A stretch of 64,000 nucleotides of DNA from contig NZ_JAHXPQ010000007.1 of the NCBI RefSeq assembly GCF_019391655.1, positions 124,001-188,000 of the forward strand, given 5' to 3'. Of the stretch, positions 27,588 to 36,430 are shown in pieces. The notes below the pieces were generated by a model. It searched no databases and was not told the origin of the DNA. It was given only the letters and a program-made list of their open reading frames with translations. The stretch comes from Mucilaginibacter rivuli (GTDB lineage: Bacteria; Bacteroidota; Bacteroidia; Sphingobacteriales; Sphingobacteriaceae). Position numbers and translations under genes: made by a program. How positions within the stretch are numbered: the first letter of the stretch is position 1; every line of letters starts with the position of its first letter.

Positions 27588-27612
27588 GCCCCCTAACCCC
27601 CTGAAGGGGGAA
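27588..27612 (+). repeat. C-rich palindromic repeat, copy 2, 3' of glcD-type gene
   Basis: Two bases after the stop TAG, GCCCCCTAACCCCC and TGAAGGGGGAA form the same 25-base unit as at 7876 (reverse strand), with one mismatch. The hairpin is CCCCC-TGAA-GGGGG. Confidence 0.85.
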
Positions 27613-27629
27613 TACGAGTTTGTTCTGAT

Positions 27630-28346
27630 TTAATCGGGATAAAACTTATCGGGCTTCCAATTTGGGTCTTTGTATTTACTTTTTATAACATTCATAATAG
27701 CCGAAAATAGTTTTTCGGAATCTTTAGTTCTGGTATCTTTCATCTCGAATGAGCAGCGCCAATACTTTTCATTCGTTAGTTTAACAACTCCAATTTGTTC
27801 TACCCAAAAATGAAGCATAAGGCTATTCGAACTATCTATCGACTTAAGTACATAGATTTTTAACGACTTTTTATCCTTCAAGATGTCCTTACCAAATACT
27901 CTTTTTGATAATCGATAGTTATTAAGTAATAGTGTATCGATAACTTTTAAATAAAATGTATCGGCACGATAATATTTTTCATTGATCAATATTTTACGTC
28001 TTAAAGTTGACTCGTCAATATTTTGTTTATCAAAGACATAGATAAGTGAATCATTTGGATTCTGGCTTTTATAGCCAGATTGATTACCTGTTAAAAGTTG
28101 GTAAGTTACTTTTGCGCTATTTTGATTGAAAACTTTTATCCGGGCGCCCGCCGAAGTATATTCTTTTGAAATTCGAGTTTGATCAAATATGTCAGGTCCA
28201 AAATACCAATAATCAATATTCATCATTAAACCTTCAGAATTTCGGTATTCATGATTAAAAACAATATCACACAAATATTTTTGCTGCGCTTTGGACGCTA
28301 AACCAAGGTAGGTGACAAAAAACAATAACAAAGTTGCTTTTCTCAT
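27630..28346 (-). CDS. Secreted hypothetical protein (238 aa)
   Basis: I do not recognise the family. A signal peptide (MRKATLLLFFVTYLGLASKA, cleavage before QQKY) exports it. The mature part is rich in strands, Lys and aromatic residues, with several DxxY/W patterns (NIDYWYFGPDIFDQ, RYWR-like NEKYWRCSF). It has one Cys pair at most. The AT-rich composition is slightly higher than in its neighbours. The start at 28346 is chosen over one five codons upstream because it begins the signal peptide. It lies between two copies of the C-rich repeat. Confidence 0.65.
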   Translation of the reverse strand: MRKATLLLFFVTYLGLASKAQQKYLCDIVFNHEYRNSEGLMMNIDYWYFGPDIFDQTRISKEYTSAGARIKVFNQNSAKVTYQLLTGNQSGYKSQNPNDSLIYVFDKQNIDESTLRRKILINEKYYRADTFYLKVIDTLLLNNYRLSKRVFGKDILKDKKSLKIYVLKSIDSSNSLMLHFWVEQIGVVKLTNEKYWRCSFEMKDTRTKDSEKLFSAIMNVIKSKYKDPNWKPDKFYPD

Positions 28347-28374
28347 AAAATCTGTAGCCATTTTTAATTTAATC

Positions 28375-28398
28375 TCCCTCTTCAGGGGGCCGGGGAGC
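28375..28398 (-). repeat. C-rich palindromic repeat, degenerate copy, 3' of the thioesterase
   Basis: On the minus strand the thioesterase stop TAG runs into CTCCCCGGCCCCC and TGAAGAGGGAG. This is a diverged form of the 25-base unit at 7876, 27588 and 43911, in the same orientation and at the same position relative to the gene. Confidence 0.6.
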
Positions 28399-28841
28399 TA
28401 ACTATTCATAATCAACCTCGGCTCATCATACGCGATCATTTTTTTGCGCTGCTTATCCGGTATCGGCATTGATTTGTTCGATTTATAATCGTAGCTGATG
28501 CAGACCGTTTTGCCGGTAGTGCAGATGTCTTCCTTATCATCAACTACTTTCGACAAGATATATTCCACATCAAAACTGCTGTTGCCTACACGGCTGGTGC
28601 GCACATAGCATACAATCGTATCGTTCAGGGTGATGGGTTTGCGGTAGTCAATTTCCGATCGGCCTAAAATGATGCCCATTTCGTCCCAATCCCACTCAAT
28701 AATATTGGTCCAGTAGTCGCCACGGGCTATTTCGAAATAGGTAAGATATATGGCATTGTTAACATGGCCAAAGGCGTCCATGTCCGAAAAGCGAATATGT
28801 ATGGGAGTTTTGTACTTAAAGTTAGCAAGGTTAGGCGTCAT
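28398..28841 (-). CDS. Acyl-CoA thioesterase (4HBT hot-dog fold)
   Basis: This 147-residue hot-dog-fold enzyme hydrolyses an acyl-CoA thioester. RFSDMDAFGHVNNAIYLTYFE (first 20: RFSDMDAFGHVNNAIYLTYF) carries the catalytic Asp and the substrate-binding HVNN of the YbgC/4HBT group. The long central helix follows directly. The substrate is unknown. Its stop codon is fused to a C-rich palindromic repeat. Confidence 0.9.
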   Translation of the reverse strand: MTPNLANFKYKTPIHIRFSDMDAFGHVNNAIYLTYFEIARGDYWTNIIEWDWDEMGIILGRSEIDYRKPITLNDTIVCYVRTSRVGNSSFDVEYILSKVVDDKEDICTTGKTVCISYDYKSNKSMPIPDKQRKKMIAYDEPRLIMNS

Positions 28842-28982
28842 GTTGTGTCAATATGTCTGTAATAAATATATTAAAGCGACAAATTGTCTGCTTGTTTCTG
28901 TCGAAAATGTATAAAAGGGCATAAAAACCGCCCTTGGTATAGCAATTGAATTAGAGTTTTCGAAGTTAATAAAAAACAATAT

Positions 28983-28988
28983 AGGAGG
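28983..28988 (+). promoter_or_regulatory. Strong Shine-Dalgarno AGGAGG before hsp20
   Basis: A full AGGAGG lies nine bases before the hsp20 ATG. Other genes in this window have no such consensus ribosome-binding site, as expected for Bacteroidota, so this one stands out. Confidence 0.75.
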
Positions 28989-28997
28989 ATTATAAAA

Positions 28998-29438
28998 ATG
29001 ACACTTGTAAAATTTGCAAACGGACACAAAAACAACGCTTTAAATCCATTATTCACTGATGTATTTGACTCGATATTAAATGATAAATATTTCGGTGGAA
29101 GCCAGGTTTCAAAAACTCCGGCTGTTAACATTGCCGAAGCCGAAAACCAGTTTCACATTGAGTTGGCTGTACCGGGTTTAAAAAAGGAAGATTTTAAAAT
29201 AAATTTAGAGAAGAACCTGTTAACTGTATCAGCCGAAAAGAAAGTTGAAAACGTTGACGAGAGTAAAAAATACAGCAAACGCGAGTACAGCTATAACGCC
29301 TTTAGCAGGACGTTTACTTTACCCGAAAGTGCTGACTATGCAAACATTAGCGCCGAATATGTTGATGGTATTTTGAACATCAATGTGGCTAAAAAAGAAG
29401 AAGCTAAAATTCAAACCCGCGAAATTGCTGTAAAGTAA
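28998..29438 (+). CDS. Small heat-shock protein Hsp20 (alpha-crystallin family)
   Basis: This ATP-independent holdase chaperone of 146 residues is cytosolic. The N-terminal arm (about 1-38) is followed by the alpha-crystallin domain (about 40-135): PAVNIAEAENQFHIELAVPG, GLKKEDFKI, and the closing AEYVDGILNINVAKKEE with the conserved A-x-x-x-G-I-L. The C-terminal tail is short. The gene has an unusually strong AGGAGG site and a perfect hairpin terminator, which fits high, inducible expression. No CIRCE element is seen upstream. Confidence 0.95.
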   Translation: MTLVKFANGHKNNALNPLFTDVFDSILNDKYFGGSQVSKTPAVNIAEAENQFHIELAVPGLKKEDFKINLEKNLLTVSAEKKVENVDESKKYSKREYSYNAFSRTFTLPESADYANISAEYVDGILNINVAKKEEAKIQTREIAVK

Positions 29439-29486
29439 TTTAGGCTAAGGTTTTCATTATATAGTTTGGTTTAGTTTATATATGGG

Positions 29487-29533
29487 ATACCATGCGTGTT
29501 AAGTGTGATAGATAAGTGCTGATAGCATGGTAT
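29487..29533 (+). other. Inverted repeat in the hsp20 3' region
   Basis: ATACCATGC (29487-29495) and GCATGGTAT (29525-29533) form a perfect 9-bp stem with a 29-base loop, upstream of the terminator. A role in the mRNA 3' end is possible but unproven. Confidence 0.35.
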
Positions 29534-29558
29534 TTCATATAGGTTGTTAGTTTAGTTG

Positions 29559-29595
29559 AAGCGGGGTGTTGCGTAAGCGGCACCCCGCTTTTTTT
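29559..29595 (+). terminator. hsp20 terminator
   Basis: AAGCGGGGTG (29559-29568) pairs perfectly with CACCCCGCTT (29581-29590) across a 12-base loop and is followed by T5 after the stem's own TT. Confidence 0.92.
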
Positions 29596-29732
29596 GACTC
29601 ACCCCGGCGACACTACGTTGGCCGCCCCCCTCTGCTGCGTAAAGAGGAGGAAAAAATATTTTTTAAGTTTTTTACCCTCTTTCCCGCTTGCGGGAGAGAG
29701 GCTGGTCGAGCGGAGCGATGACCGGGTGAGTC
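29596..29732. repeat. GACTCACCC palindromic intergenic repeat
   Basis: This 137-base element is bounded by a perfect 9-bp terminal inverted repeat, GACTCACCC and GGGTGAGTC. Inner parts also pair loosely (CCTCTGCTGCG and AAAGAGG against CCCTCTTTCC; GCGGGAGAGAGG). It fills exactly the space between the hsp20 terminator and the stop codon of the GH63-like gene, whose TAG shares its last base with the repeat. It contains no ORF. Confidence 0.7.
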
Positions 29733-32350
29733 TAATAAATATCGTTTATCATATTCGCTATCAGTGCGCTCCAACCGGTTTGGTGACTGGCACCCAGGCC
29801 AAAGGCTTCATCGCCATGGAAGTACTCATAATATAATATCAGGTCGGCGTTTTCGGGCTTTTTATAAAAATCGGAATGTATGCCATGTACAGGGCGTGCG
29901 CCTGTGTTATCTTGCTCAAAAATACTGATGAGGCGGCGGCTCAATTCGTTAGCCACATCGCCAATAGTTACCTCCTTATCACTCCCTGTCGGGAAGATAA
30001 CTTTGGTTTCTTCGCCATAAAATTTGGCATACTCTTTTATCGCGTTAATAAGCAGGTAGTTCATGGGCATCCATATTGGCCCGCGCCAGTTGGAATTTCC
30101 ACCAAACAGGTTGGTGGTTGAGTCGCCGGGCTCATACTTTATAGAATACGAGTGCCCGTTAATATTAGCAGTATACGGATTGTTTAAATGGAATTTTGAT
30201 AATGCCCGGATACCTCCTTTTGATAAAAACTCGTTCTCATCGCATATCCTGCTCATCAATTTTGCCAAACGCTCAAAAGGCACCAGTGAAAGCAATACCT
30301 GCCCTTTGTCGTTTTCTGTAGTTGGTAAAAACAAGTTGTTTTGTGTACGATAGCGGTTTAACCATCCGGCGCGTTTCCTAAAATCATTCAGTTTATGGTA
30401 ATCATCCAGGTTAAATACCGATACCGCGAACATGGATGTTAATCCCACTAATGAGCGTACTTTAAGGTGATATGGCGTGGCGTTATCCATACGCAGGGTA
30501 TCGTAAAAAAAGCCATCCTGCTCATCCCATAGGCCCAGTTCATTCAGTGCTTCCGCTATAAGTACATAATGTTCATAAAACTTAACGGCCATATCCTCGT
30601 AAGCCTCATCCTGTAACGATATTTCTACCGCCATATCCATCATGTTTAGCGCGAAGGCGCCCATCCAGCTTGTACCGTCAACCTGTTCCAGTACGGCATC
30701 TTTGATAACGCTGCTGCGGTCGAAAACACCAATATTATCCAGGCCCAAAAATCCACCCGAAAATATGTTGTTGCCATCAATATCTTTCCGGTTAGCCCAC
30801 CAGGTAAAATTTACCACCAATTTCTGAAACACGCGTTTTAAAAAGGTAATATCGCCAACGCCTTTCTTTTCTTTTTCAATGCGGTAAACCTGCATGGCTG
30901 CCCATGCCTGTACAGGCGGGTTAACATCGCTAAAGTTCCATTCGTAAGCGGGTATTTGCCCTTCGGGGTTCATATACCATTCGCGCATAATTAAAATGAG
31001 CTGGTTTTTGGCAAAAACCGGGTCTATTAACGCCATTGGCACACAATGGAATGCCAGGTCCCAGGCGGCATACCATGGGTATTCCCATTTATCAGGCATC
31101 AATATTACGTCCTGGTTTTTTAGGTATTTCCAATTGCTGTTACGCTGGTTAGGGCGGTTCTCTAATGCGGGCGACGCGTTTTTGCCCTTGTATATCATCG
31201 CCCTGATATCGTAATGGTAGTATTGTTTGCTCCACAACAAGCCCGCGAATGCCTGACGCTGAATATTTGCCAACTCGGGCGAAGTATCAGGCGGTAGCAT
31301 GGCTTTATAAAAAATATCGGCCTCCTCTTTTCGGGTATCAAACATTTTTTCAAATGCTTCATCAAAAGGGTTTTCATGCTGGGCTTTACTCAGGCGCAGG
31401 TATATTTTTTTTGATCCCTTACCGGGGATAGTATATTGGTAAACCGGCGAAAACTTGGTGCCGGTAGTTTGTTTTTTAAGCTGATCTATATTATCCTTAT
31501 CAATGATGGCCTCGTGAAAGGCATCTTTTACAAAAACGCTGTCATTCTTTTGCCTGAAGATCCGCTCCTTATTGGTATCATTCTCGGTAAACATGGTAAA
31601 GGCGGCATCTTTATGATACAGGTAATAATCCCCCCCGTTAGGGTGGGTTGCTTTTACACTGCCGGTATCAATTTTGCTGATGAGTGGTTTTGGCTTTACC
31701 TGGTCAAATTGCCAGTAATTATAAAACCAAAGCGTAGGCAGCACGGTAATATCCGCGCTTGTTGCGGCGCGGTTAACTATCTCAATACATATCTGTATAT
31801 CCTGGCTGTTGTTTTTTGCGTAGGTAATATACACATCAAAATAGCGGTCATTATCAAAAATATTAGTATCCAGTAACTCGTATTCCGGTTCTAATTTCGA
31901 TCTGTTTAAATTAACGCTTACCAACTCATCATACGGAAAGCCCTGGTGGGGGTACTTGTACAGGTACTTCATGTAATAATGCGATGGTACATTATCCAGG
32001 TAGTAATATAATTCCTTTACATCTTCGCCATGGTTACCCTGGCCGTTAGGCAAGCCAAAAAGCCGCTCCTTTAAAATAGGGTCTTTTCCGTTCCATAAAG
32101 CAATGGCAAAGCACAGGCGCTGGTAATAGTCGGATATTCCGCCAATACCATCTTCACCCCAGCGGTAAGCACGACTGCGGGCCTGGTCATGCGTAAAATA
32201 ATTCCAGGCATCGCCGTTGGTACTGTAATCTTCGCGTACTGTTGACCATTGCCGCTCGCTCAGGTAAGGCCCCCAAAGCTCTAAGGGTACATCTTTTTTC
32301 GAATTTTCGTCTAACCGGTTTTGCTCCGGATTATTAGAAATAGCTGTCAT
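29732..32350 (-). CDS. GH63-like (MGH1-type) glucosidase
   Basis: This is a glycoside hydrolase of 872 residues without a signal peptide, hence cytosolic. An N-terminal beta-sandwich (about 1-330, opening with LELWGPYLSERQW and YRWGEDGIGG) precedes an (alpha/alpha)6 barrel typical of GH63/MGH1 enzymes. Barrel motifs include WEYPWYAAWDLAFHCVP, AYEWNFSDVNPPVQAWA, EQDGFFYD, NWRGPIWMPMNYLL and the closing HQTGWSALIA. Asp in AAWD and Glu in AYEW are the expected acid/base candidates. Related bacterial enzymes act on alpha-glucosides such as glucosylglycerate or mannosylglycerate; the substrate here is not readable. Confidence 0.87.
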   Translation of the reverse strand: MTAISNNPEQNRLDENSKKDVPLELWGPYLSERQWSTVREDYSTNGDAWNYFTHDQARSRAYRWGEDGIGGISDYYQRLCFAIALWNGKDPILKERLFGLPNGQGNHGEDVKELYYYLDNVPSHYYMKYLYKYPHQGFPYDELVSVNLNRSKLEPEYELLDTNIFDNDRYFDVYITYAKNNSQDIQICIEIVNRAATSADITVLPTLWFYNYWQFDQVKPKPLISKIDTGSVKATHPNGGDYYLYHKDAAFTMFTENDTNKERIFRQKNDSVFVKDAFHEAIIDKDNIDQLKKQTTGTKFSPVYQYTIPGKGSKKIYLRLSKAQHENPFDEAFEKMFDTRKEEADIFYKAMLPPDTSPELANIQRQAFAGLLWSKQYYHYDIRAMIYKGKNASPALENRPNQRNSNWKYLKNQDVILMPDKWEYPWYAAWDLAFHCVPMALIDPVFAKNQLILIMREWYMNPEGQIPAYEWNFSDVNPPVQAWAAMQVYRIEKEKKGVGDITFLKRVFQKLVVNFTWWANRKDIDGNNIFSGGFLGLDNIGVFDRSSVIKDAVLEQVDGTSWMGAFALNMMDMAVEISLQDEAYEDMAVKFYEHYVLIAEALNELGLWDEQDGFFYDTLRMDNATPYHLKVRSLVGLTSMFAVSVFNLDDYHKLNDFRKRAGWLNRYRTQNNLFLPTTENDKGQVLLSLVPFERLAKLMSRICDENEFLSKGGIRALSKFHLNNPYTANINGHSYSIKYEPGDSTTNLFGGNSNWRGPIWMPMNYLLINAIKEYAKFYGEETKVIFPTGSDKEVTIGDVANELSRRLISIFEQDNTGARPVHGIHSDFYKKPENADLILYYEYFHGDEAFGLGASHQTGWSALIANMINDIY

Positions 32351-32606
32351 AGGGTGTACTCAACCTGTTAAATTGTAAATAACTTTAATGCAAAGCCGTG
32401 AAGATAAGCATTAAAAGGATTACCATATTGCTTTAAATGCAATGTTTTGGTTGGGTGCAGCAATAATATGTGTTGTATCTGATAGTATTATATTAAATTA
32501 TTAATTTAGCACTTCAATAAAATTTCCCCTTTTATTGTAATACTTATAAACAATGGTTGCAGTTTTAATTTACTGTGAGTAAATTGTAACCGAAATGTTG
32601 CATTAA

Positions 32607-35093
32607 TTGGTAGTACTTTACATTAACTATAAGCGGTATAAAATTACGGTTATCCTTAGCGGGATAATGCTTATGCTATGTAGTTCCTCTGTTTCGGCGC
32701 AACAGGTAAACGGGGCGATAAAGGGCAATGTTGTTGATACTAAAGGAATAGCAGTTCCAATGGGCGCTGTTTACCTGCTCAAGGCTAATGATTCAAGCCT
32801 GGTAAAAACGTCTCTGATAAATGGCCAGGGTGCTTTTGAGTTTGATCATCTGAAACCCGGGCCGTACCTTGTTAATATTTCAGTATTGGGTTACCGCAGG
32901 TATATTTTGCCAATAATTAACATACAGCAAAATGCAATTGATGTTGGTGCCATTACCATAACGAAGGGAAACGACCTGAAGCAGGTTGATATTACTGCCA
33001 AAACCGCTAATTATATTGATGTAAAGCCGGGCAAAATAATTTTAAATGTAAATAAAAGTATTTTATCAGCAGGCAATACCGCTTTGGATATATTGAATAC
33101 GGCACCCGGCGTTCTGGTTGATGATAATGGCAATGTAAAGCTCAGAGGGAAGGACGTAACAGTTATGATGAATAATAAGCAGGTTTATTTATCGCCCGAT
33201 GCTTTAGCCGAATTATTGCGTAACACCCCCGGAAATACTATTGCGCAAATAGAATTGATCAGCAACCCAAATGCAACATATTCTGCAGAGGGTAGCGGAG
33301 GGGTGATCAATATTAAAATACAGCGCGATAAAACTGATGGCATCAAGGGATCTGTTAATGCAGCATTTGGCATAACTGATATTAATGAGCAATACGGAAC
33401 AAGGAAAAAATGGAGTACGGGCTTTAATTTAGATTATAATAATAAAAATATAAGCCTGTTTGGCGGATTTACACGCGCTACTAATATATCGCAAAGATTA
33501 TCCGTTACCGATAGGGATGTATATAATCCATCATTAAAACAAGCGCATACCGATTACCTTAACGATCTCAACGATAGGGGTAATATTTTCAGGCTGGGTA
33601 TGGATTATGCGATCAACCCGAAGCAGCTTGTTGGTTTCCTGGTAAACGGTATATATAGTAATTACGATTATACTAAAAATACAAGCACGGTTACTACGGT
33701 TTATTCCAAGCCCGATTCTATGTTTGTTAGCAACTCATTAACTACCCGTAAACTGCTAACCTATACACTGAACTTAAATTATAAAGGTAGCCTGGGTAAA
33801 TGGGGCGAATTATCAGCCGATGCTGATTATTCTGTTTTTGACAGGAAGCCTTTTGAAACAGTTTATACCGATAGGTATGTTTTGCATCCTGTTATAATAT
33901 TGCAACGTTCACCGCAGCCACCGTATATACAAAACACTTTTCCTACAATTTATAACATATACTCTTTTAATGTTAGCGATAATATTAAGCTGAATAAACT
34001 GTCGTCTGTTTTGGCAACTGCTAAGGTAAGTTATGTTACTAATGCTAATAATGCCGATTTTGGTTACGTTACAAATAATGTATATAAATCCGATCCGCGT
34101 TTTACTAATCAATACAATTATAACGAACAAATAAATGCATTAGGCATAACTTACAGCGCCATTTTAAATAGAAAAACTTCTATAGAGGTTGGGCTAAGGG
34201 CAGAGCAGACTATAAATCATGGTCAGGCAACATCGTTAACTAAAACAAGCCCGGTAGCAACAAATAACTACGTTAACCTGTTCCCGGCGTTCCAGCTAAT
34301 ATCAAACCTGAATGATAACGATCAGCTTTCGTTTTCTTACAGCCGCCGGATACGGAGGCCAATGTATACCGATCTGAACCCGTTTTTAAACTACCAGGAC
34401 CAGTATAACTACTATATTGGCAATCCCGAACTGAAGCCTCAGTACACAAGCAATGTCGAGATCACAAACACTTTTAAACAGAAATTTAGTGTTACATTAA
34501 GTACATCAATTACCCGTAATTATGTTTTTGTTACGTTTTTACCCGGTAACATTATAGCGCAAAAAGTAAACTTTGGATATAATAACAGCTACGGTGTGCA
34601 AATTAACCAGGCTGTTGATGTTGCTAAATGGTGGAAAGCCAATTTAAATGCTGATATATCTTATGAGCATTATGATAATAGTTTGAACGGAACTGATTAT
34701 AACATCAATACCCAGGAGGTTAATTTAAACATCCAGCAGCAGTTTAGCTTTTTAAAGCAGTTTAAAGCCGAATTGCTTACAACTTATGAGTCGCCAAAGT
34801 ACGAGGGATTTTATCATTATAATGGCAGGTACCGGGTTAACGCGGGCCTGAGCAAAAGTATTTTTAATAAAATGGGATCTGTTCAATTCCAGGTTTCCGA
34901 TGTTTTCAACTCTTACTATAATACCTACTATGCCGATTACCAGGGCCTCAATTATACGGCATACGCGCGTAATTTTTTCAGAACGTATCAGCTGAGTATG
35001 GTTTACTCTTTTGGTAGCAAGGGCGCTAAAGAAGAGCGTAAACATAGGGCAGCGGCGCTCGAAGAGCAAGGCCGCGCCGGGGGTGGAAACTAA
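32607..35093 (+). CDS. Outer-membrane beta-barrel receptor (TonB-dependent type)
   Basis: The 828-residue protein has an export signal with a charged start (YKRYK), a hydrophobic stretch and an SAQ cleavage site. A CarboxypepD_reg-like beta-sandwich covers about 35-115 (IKGNVVDTKGIAVPMGAVYL) and a plug-like domain about 120-230 (LDILNTAPGVLVDDNGNVKLRG, split as LDILNTAPGVLV and LRGKDV). A C-terminal barrel of the OMP_b-brl_3 type follows, ending in an aromatic-rich YQLSMVYSF. The only start that keeps the signal peptide is TTG at 32607; an ATG at 32667 would truncate it. The substrate is unknown and no SusD lies beside it. Confidence 0.87.
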   Translation: MVVLYINYKRYKITVILSGIMLMLCSSSVSAQQVNGAIKGNVVDTKGIAVPMGAVYLLKANDSSLVKTSLINGQGAFEFDHLKPGPYLVNISVLGYRRYILPIINIQQNAIDVGAITITKGNDLKQVDITAKTANYIDVKPGKIILNVNKSILSAGNTALDILNTAPGVLVDDNGNVKLRGKDVTVMMNNKQVYLSPDALAELLRNTPGNTIAQIELISNPNATYSAEGSGGVINIKIQRDKTDGIKGSVNAAFGITDINEQYGTRKKWSTGFNLDYNNKNISLFGGFTRATNISQRLSVTDRDVYNPSLKQAHTDYLNDLNDRGNIFRLGMDYAINPKQLVGFLVNGIYSNYDYTKNTSTVTTVYSKPDSMFVSNSLTTRKLLTYTLNLNYKGSLGKWGELSADADYSVFDRKPFETVYTDRYVLHPVIILQRSPQPPYIQNTFPTIYNIYSFNVSDNIKLNKLSSVLATAKVSYVTNANNADFGYVTNNVYKSDPRFTNQYNYNEQINALGITYSAILNRKTSIEVGLRAEQTINHGQATSLTKTSPVATNNYVNLFPAFQLISNLNDNDQLSFSYSRRIRRPMYTDLNPFLNYQDQYNYYIGNPELKPQYTSNVEITNTFKQKFSVTLSTSITRNYVFVTFLPGNIIAQKVNFGYNNSYGVQINQAVDVAKWWKANLNADISYEHYDNSLNGTDYNINTQEVNLNIQQQFSFLKQFKAELLTTYESPKYEGFYHYNGRYRVNAGLSKSIFNKMGSVQFQVSDVFNSYYNTYYADYQGLNYTAYARNFFRTYQLSMVYSFGSKGAKEERKHRAAALEEQGRAGGGN

Positions 35094-35127
35094 AAAAGCG
35101 ATGAGTTATTAAAACCATCGCTTTTTT
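35092..35127. terminator. Bidirectional terminator, receptor / aminotransferase
   Basis: AAAAAAGCGATG (35092-35103) pairs perfectly with CATCGCTTTTTT (35116-35127), 12 bp with a 12-base loop. The A- and T-runs serve both convergent genes. The stem overlaps the receptor's TAA. Confidence 0.9.
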
Positions 35128-35148
35128 ATGAAATAAAGATCAGATCTG

Positions 35149-36342
35149 TTATTGCAGTTTAGCTAAAGCATTTTTGATCCTGCTCATCGCTTCAATCAGT
35201 TTTTCTTCTGACGCGGCGTATGATATACGGATAGATTTCGGATCGCCGAAAGAATCACCGCCAACGGTTGCAACGTGCGCTTCTTCTAATAAAAAGATGC
35301 TTAACTCATCAGCATCGTTATACGTTTTGCCGTTGTAGCTTTTACCGAAGAACGAAGTAACATCCGGAAAGAAGTAAAACGCACCTTCGGGAAGGTTCAC
35401 TTTTACACCATCAATGTTCTTCAACAGATCGTAAACAATATCACGGCGTTTGCGGAAAGCTGTGCGCATTTCGTGAACGCTTTCTAAACCACCTTCGGCA
35501 GCGGCAATACCGGCACGTTGGGTAATAGAGCATGTTCCTGATGTGATCTGACCTTGCAGTTTATCGCATGCAGCAGCAATTTCTTTGTTTGATGCCGAGT
35601 AGCCAATGCGCCATCCGGTCATCGCGTAAGCTTTACTGAAACCGTTGATGATCACCACACGATCTTTAACCGATGGGAAAGACGCGATAGAAACGCATTT
35701 TTCAACAAAGTTAATGTGCTCATATATCTCGTCAGACAGGATATAAATGTTCGGGTATTTTTCGAAAACTTTTACCAAACCGGCCAATTCTTCTTCGCTG
35801 TATACACTGCCTGTAGGGTTACATGGCGATGAGAACATGAAAAGTTTTGTTTTTGGTGTGATAGCCGCCTCTAATTGCTCAGGTGTAATTTTAAAGTTGT
35901 TTTCAACAGTACTATTAATGAAAACACTGGTACCTTCGGTTAACTTAACCACCTCGCTGTATGATACCCAGTATGGCGTAGGGATAATTACCTCTTCGCC
36001 CGGGTTAACCAAACATAGCAACGCATTAGCAATAGCCTGTTTAGCACCTGTTGATACTACTATCTGGCTTGCATCATAATCTAATCCGTTTTCCACCTTT
36101 AACTTATTCGCTATCGCCTTTCGTAGTTCGGGGTAACCGGCTACAGGTGTGTAATAAGTGTAGTTCTGATCCATAGCTTCCTTGGCAGCAGTTTTAATGT
36201 GCTCGGGGGTATGAAAATCAGGCTCTCCAAAGCTAAGGCTGATCACATCAACACCTTTAGCAGAAAGTTCGCGGCCAAGTTTGGCCATTTTAATGGTTGC
36301 AGATTCGGATAAATTATTGATCCTGTCGCTCAGTGCATTCAT
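35149..36342 (-). CDS. PLP-dependent aminotransferase, aspartate aminotransferase type (class I)
   Basis: This cytosolic fold-type I enzyme has 397 residues. The start (SATIKMAKLGREL, SLSFGEPDFHTPEHI) is typical of the AspB/PatA Igamma group. SPCNPTGSVYSEEEL and the PLP Lys motif NGFSKAYAMTGWRIGY are present, as is RISYAASEE with the carboxylate-binding Arg. It probably transfers amino groups between aspartate (or an aromatic or branched amino acid) and 2-oxoglutarate. A TATATTTG -7 box lies 23 bases before the ATG. Confidence 0.93.
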   Translation of the reverse strand: MNALSDRINNLSESATIKMAKLGRELSAKGVDVISLSFGEPDFHTPEHIKTAAKEAMDQNYTYYTPVAGYPELRKAIANKLKVENGLDYDASQIVVSTGAKQAIANALLCLVNPGEEVIIPTPYWVSYSEVVKLTEGTSVFINSTVENNFKITPEQLEAAITPKTKLFMFSSPCNPTGSVYSEEELAGLVKVFEKYPNIYILSDEIYEHINFVEKCVSIASFPSVKDRVVIINGFSKAYAMTGWRIGYSASNKEIAAACDKLQGQITSGTCSITQRAGIAAAEGGLESVHEMRTAFRKRRDIVYDLLKNIDGVKVNLPEGAFYFFPDVTSFFGKSYNGKTYNDADELSIFLLEEAHVATVGGDSFGDPKSIRISYAASEEKLIEAMSRIKNALAKLQ

Positions 36343-36364
36343 ATATTTTTTTTGCTTGTTGCGG

Positions 36365-36372
36365 CAAATATA
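36365..36372 (-). promoter_or_regulatory. -7 box (TATATTTG) of the aminotransferase gene
   Basis: This exact TAnnTTTG match on the minus strand lies 22 bases before the ATG at 36342. It is paired with a divergent box at 36407. Confidence 0.5.
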
Positions 36373-36406
36373 GAAAATAACTTTACGGGTACTTGGCTGT
36401 TATTTA

Positions 36407-36414
36407 TAAATTTG
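36407..36414 (+). promoter_or_regulatory. -7 box (TAAATTTG) of the CDF-nudix-bioA operon
   Basis: This exact TAnnTTTG match lies 17 bases before the TTG start of the CDF gene. No proper -33 element is seen. Confidence 0.45.
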
Positions 36415-36430
36415 AAGAAATTTCATTTAC

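Noticed and set aside
29487..29533. Inverted repeat after hsp20 as a CIRCE (HrcA) element
   Set aside because: The sequence does not match TTAGCACTC-N9-GAGTGCTAA, and it lies downstream of the gene.
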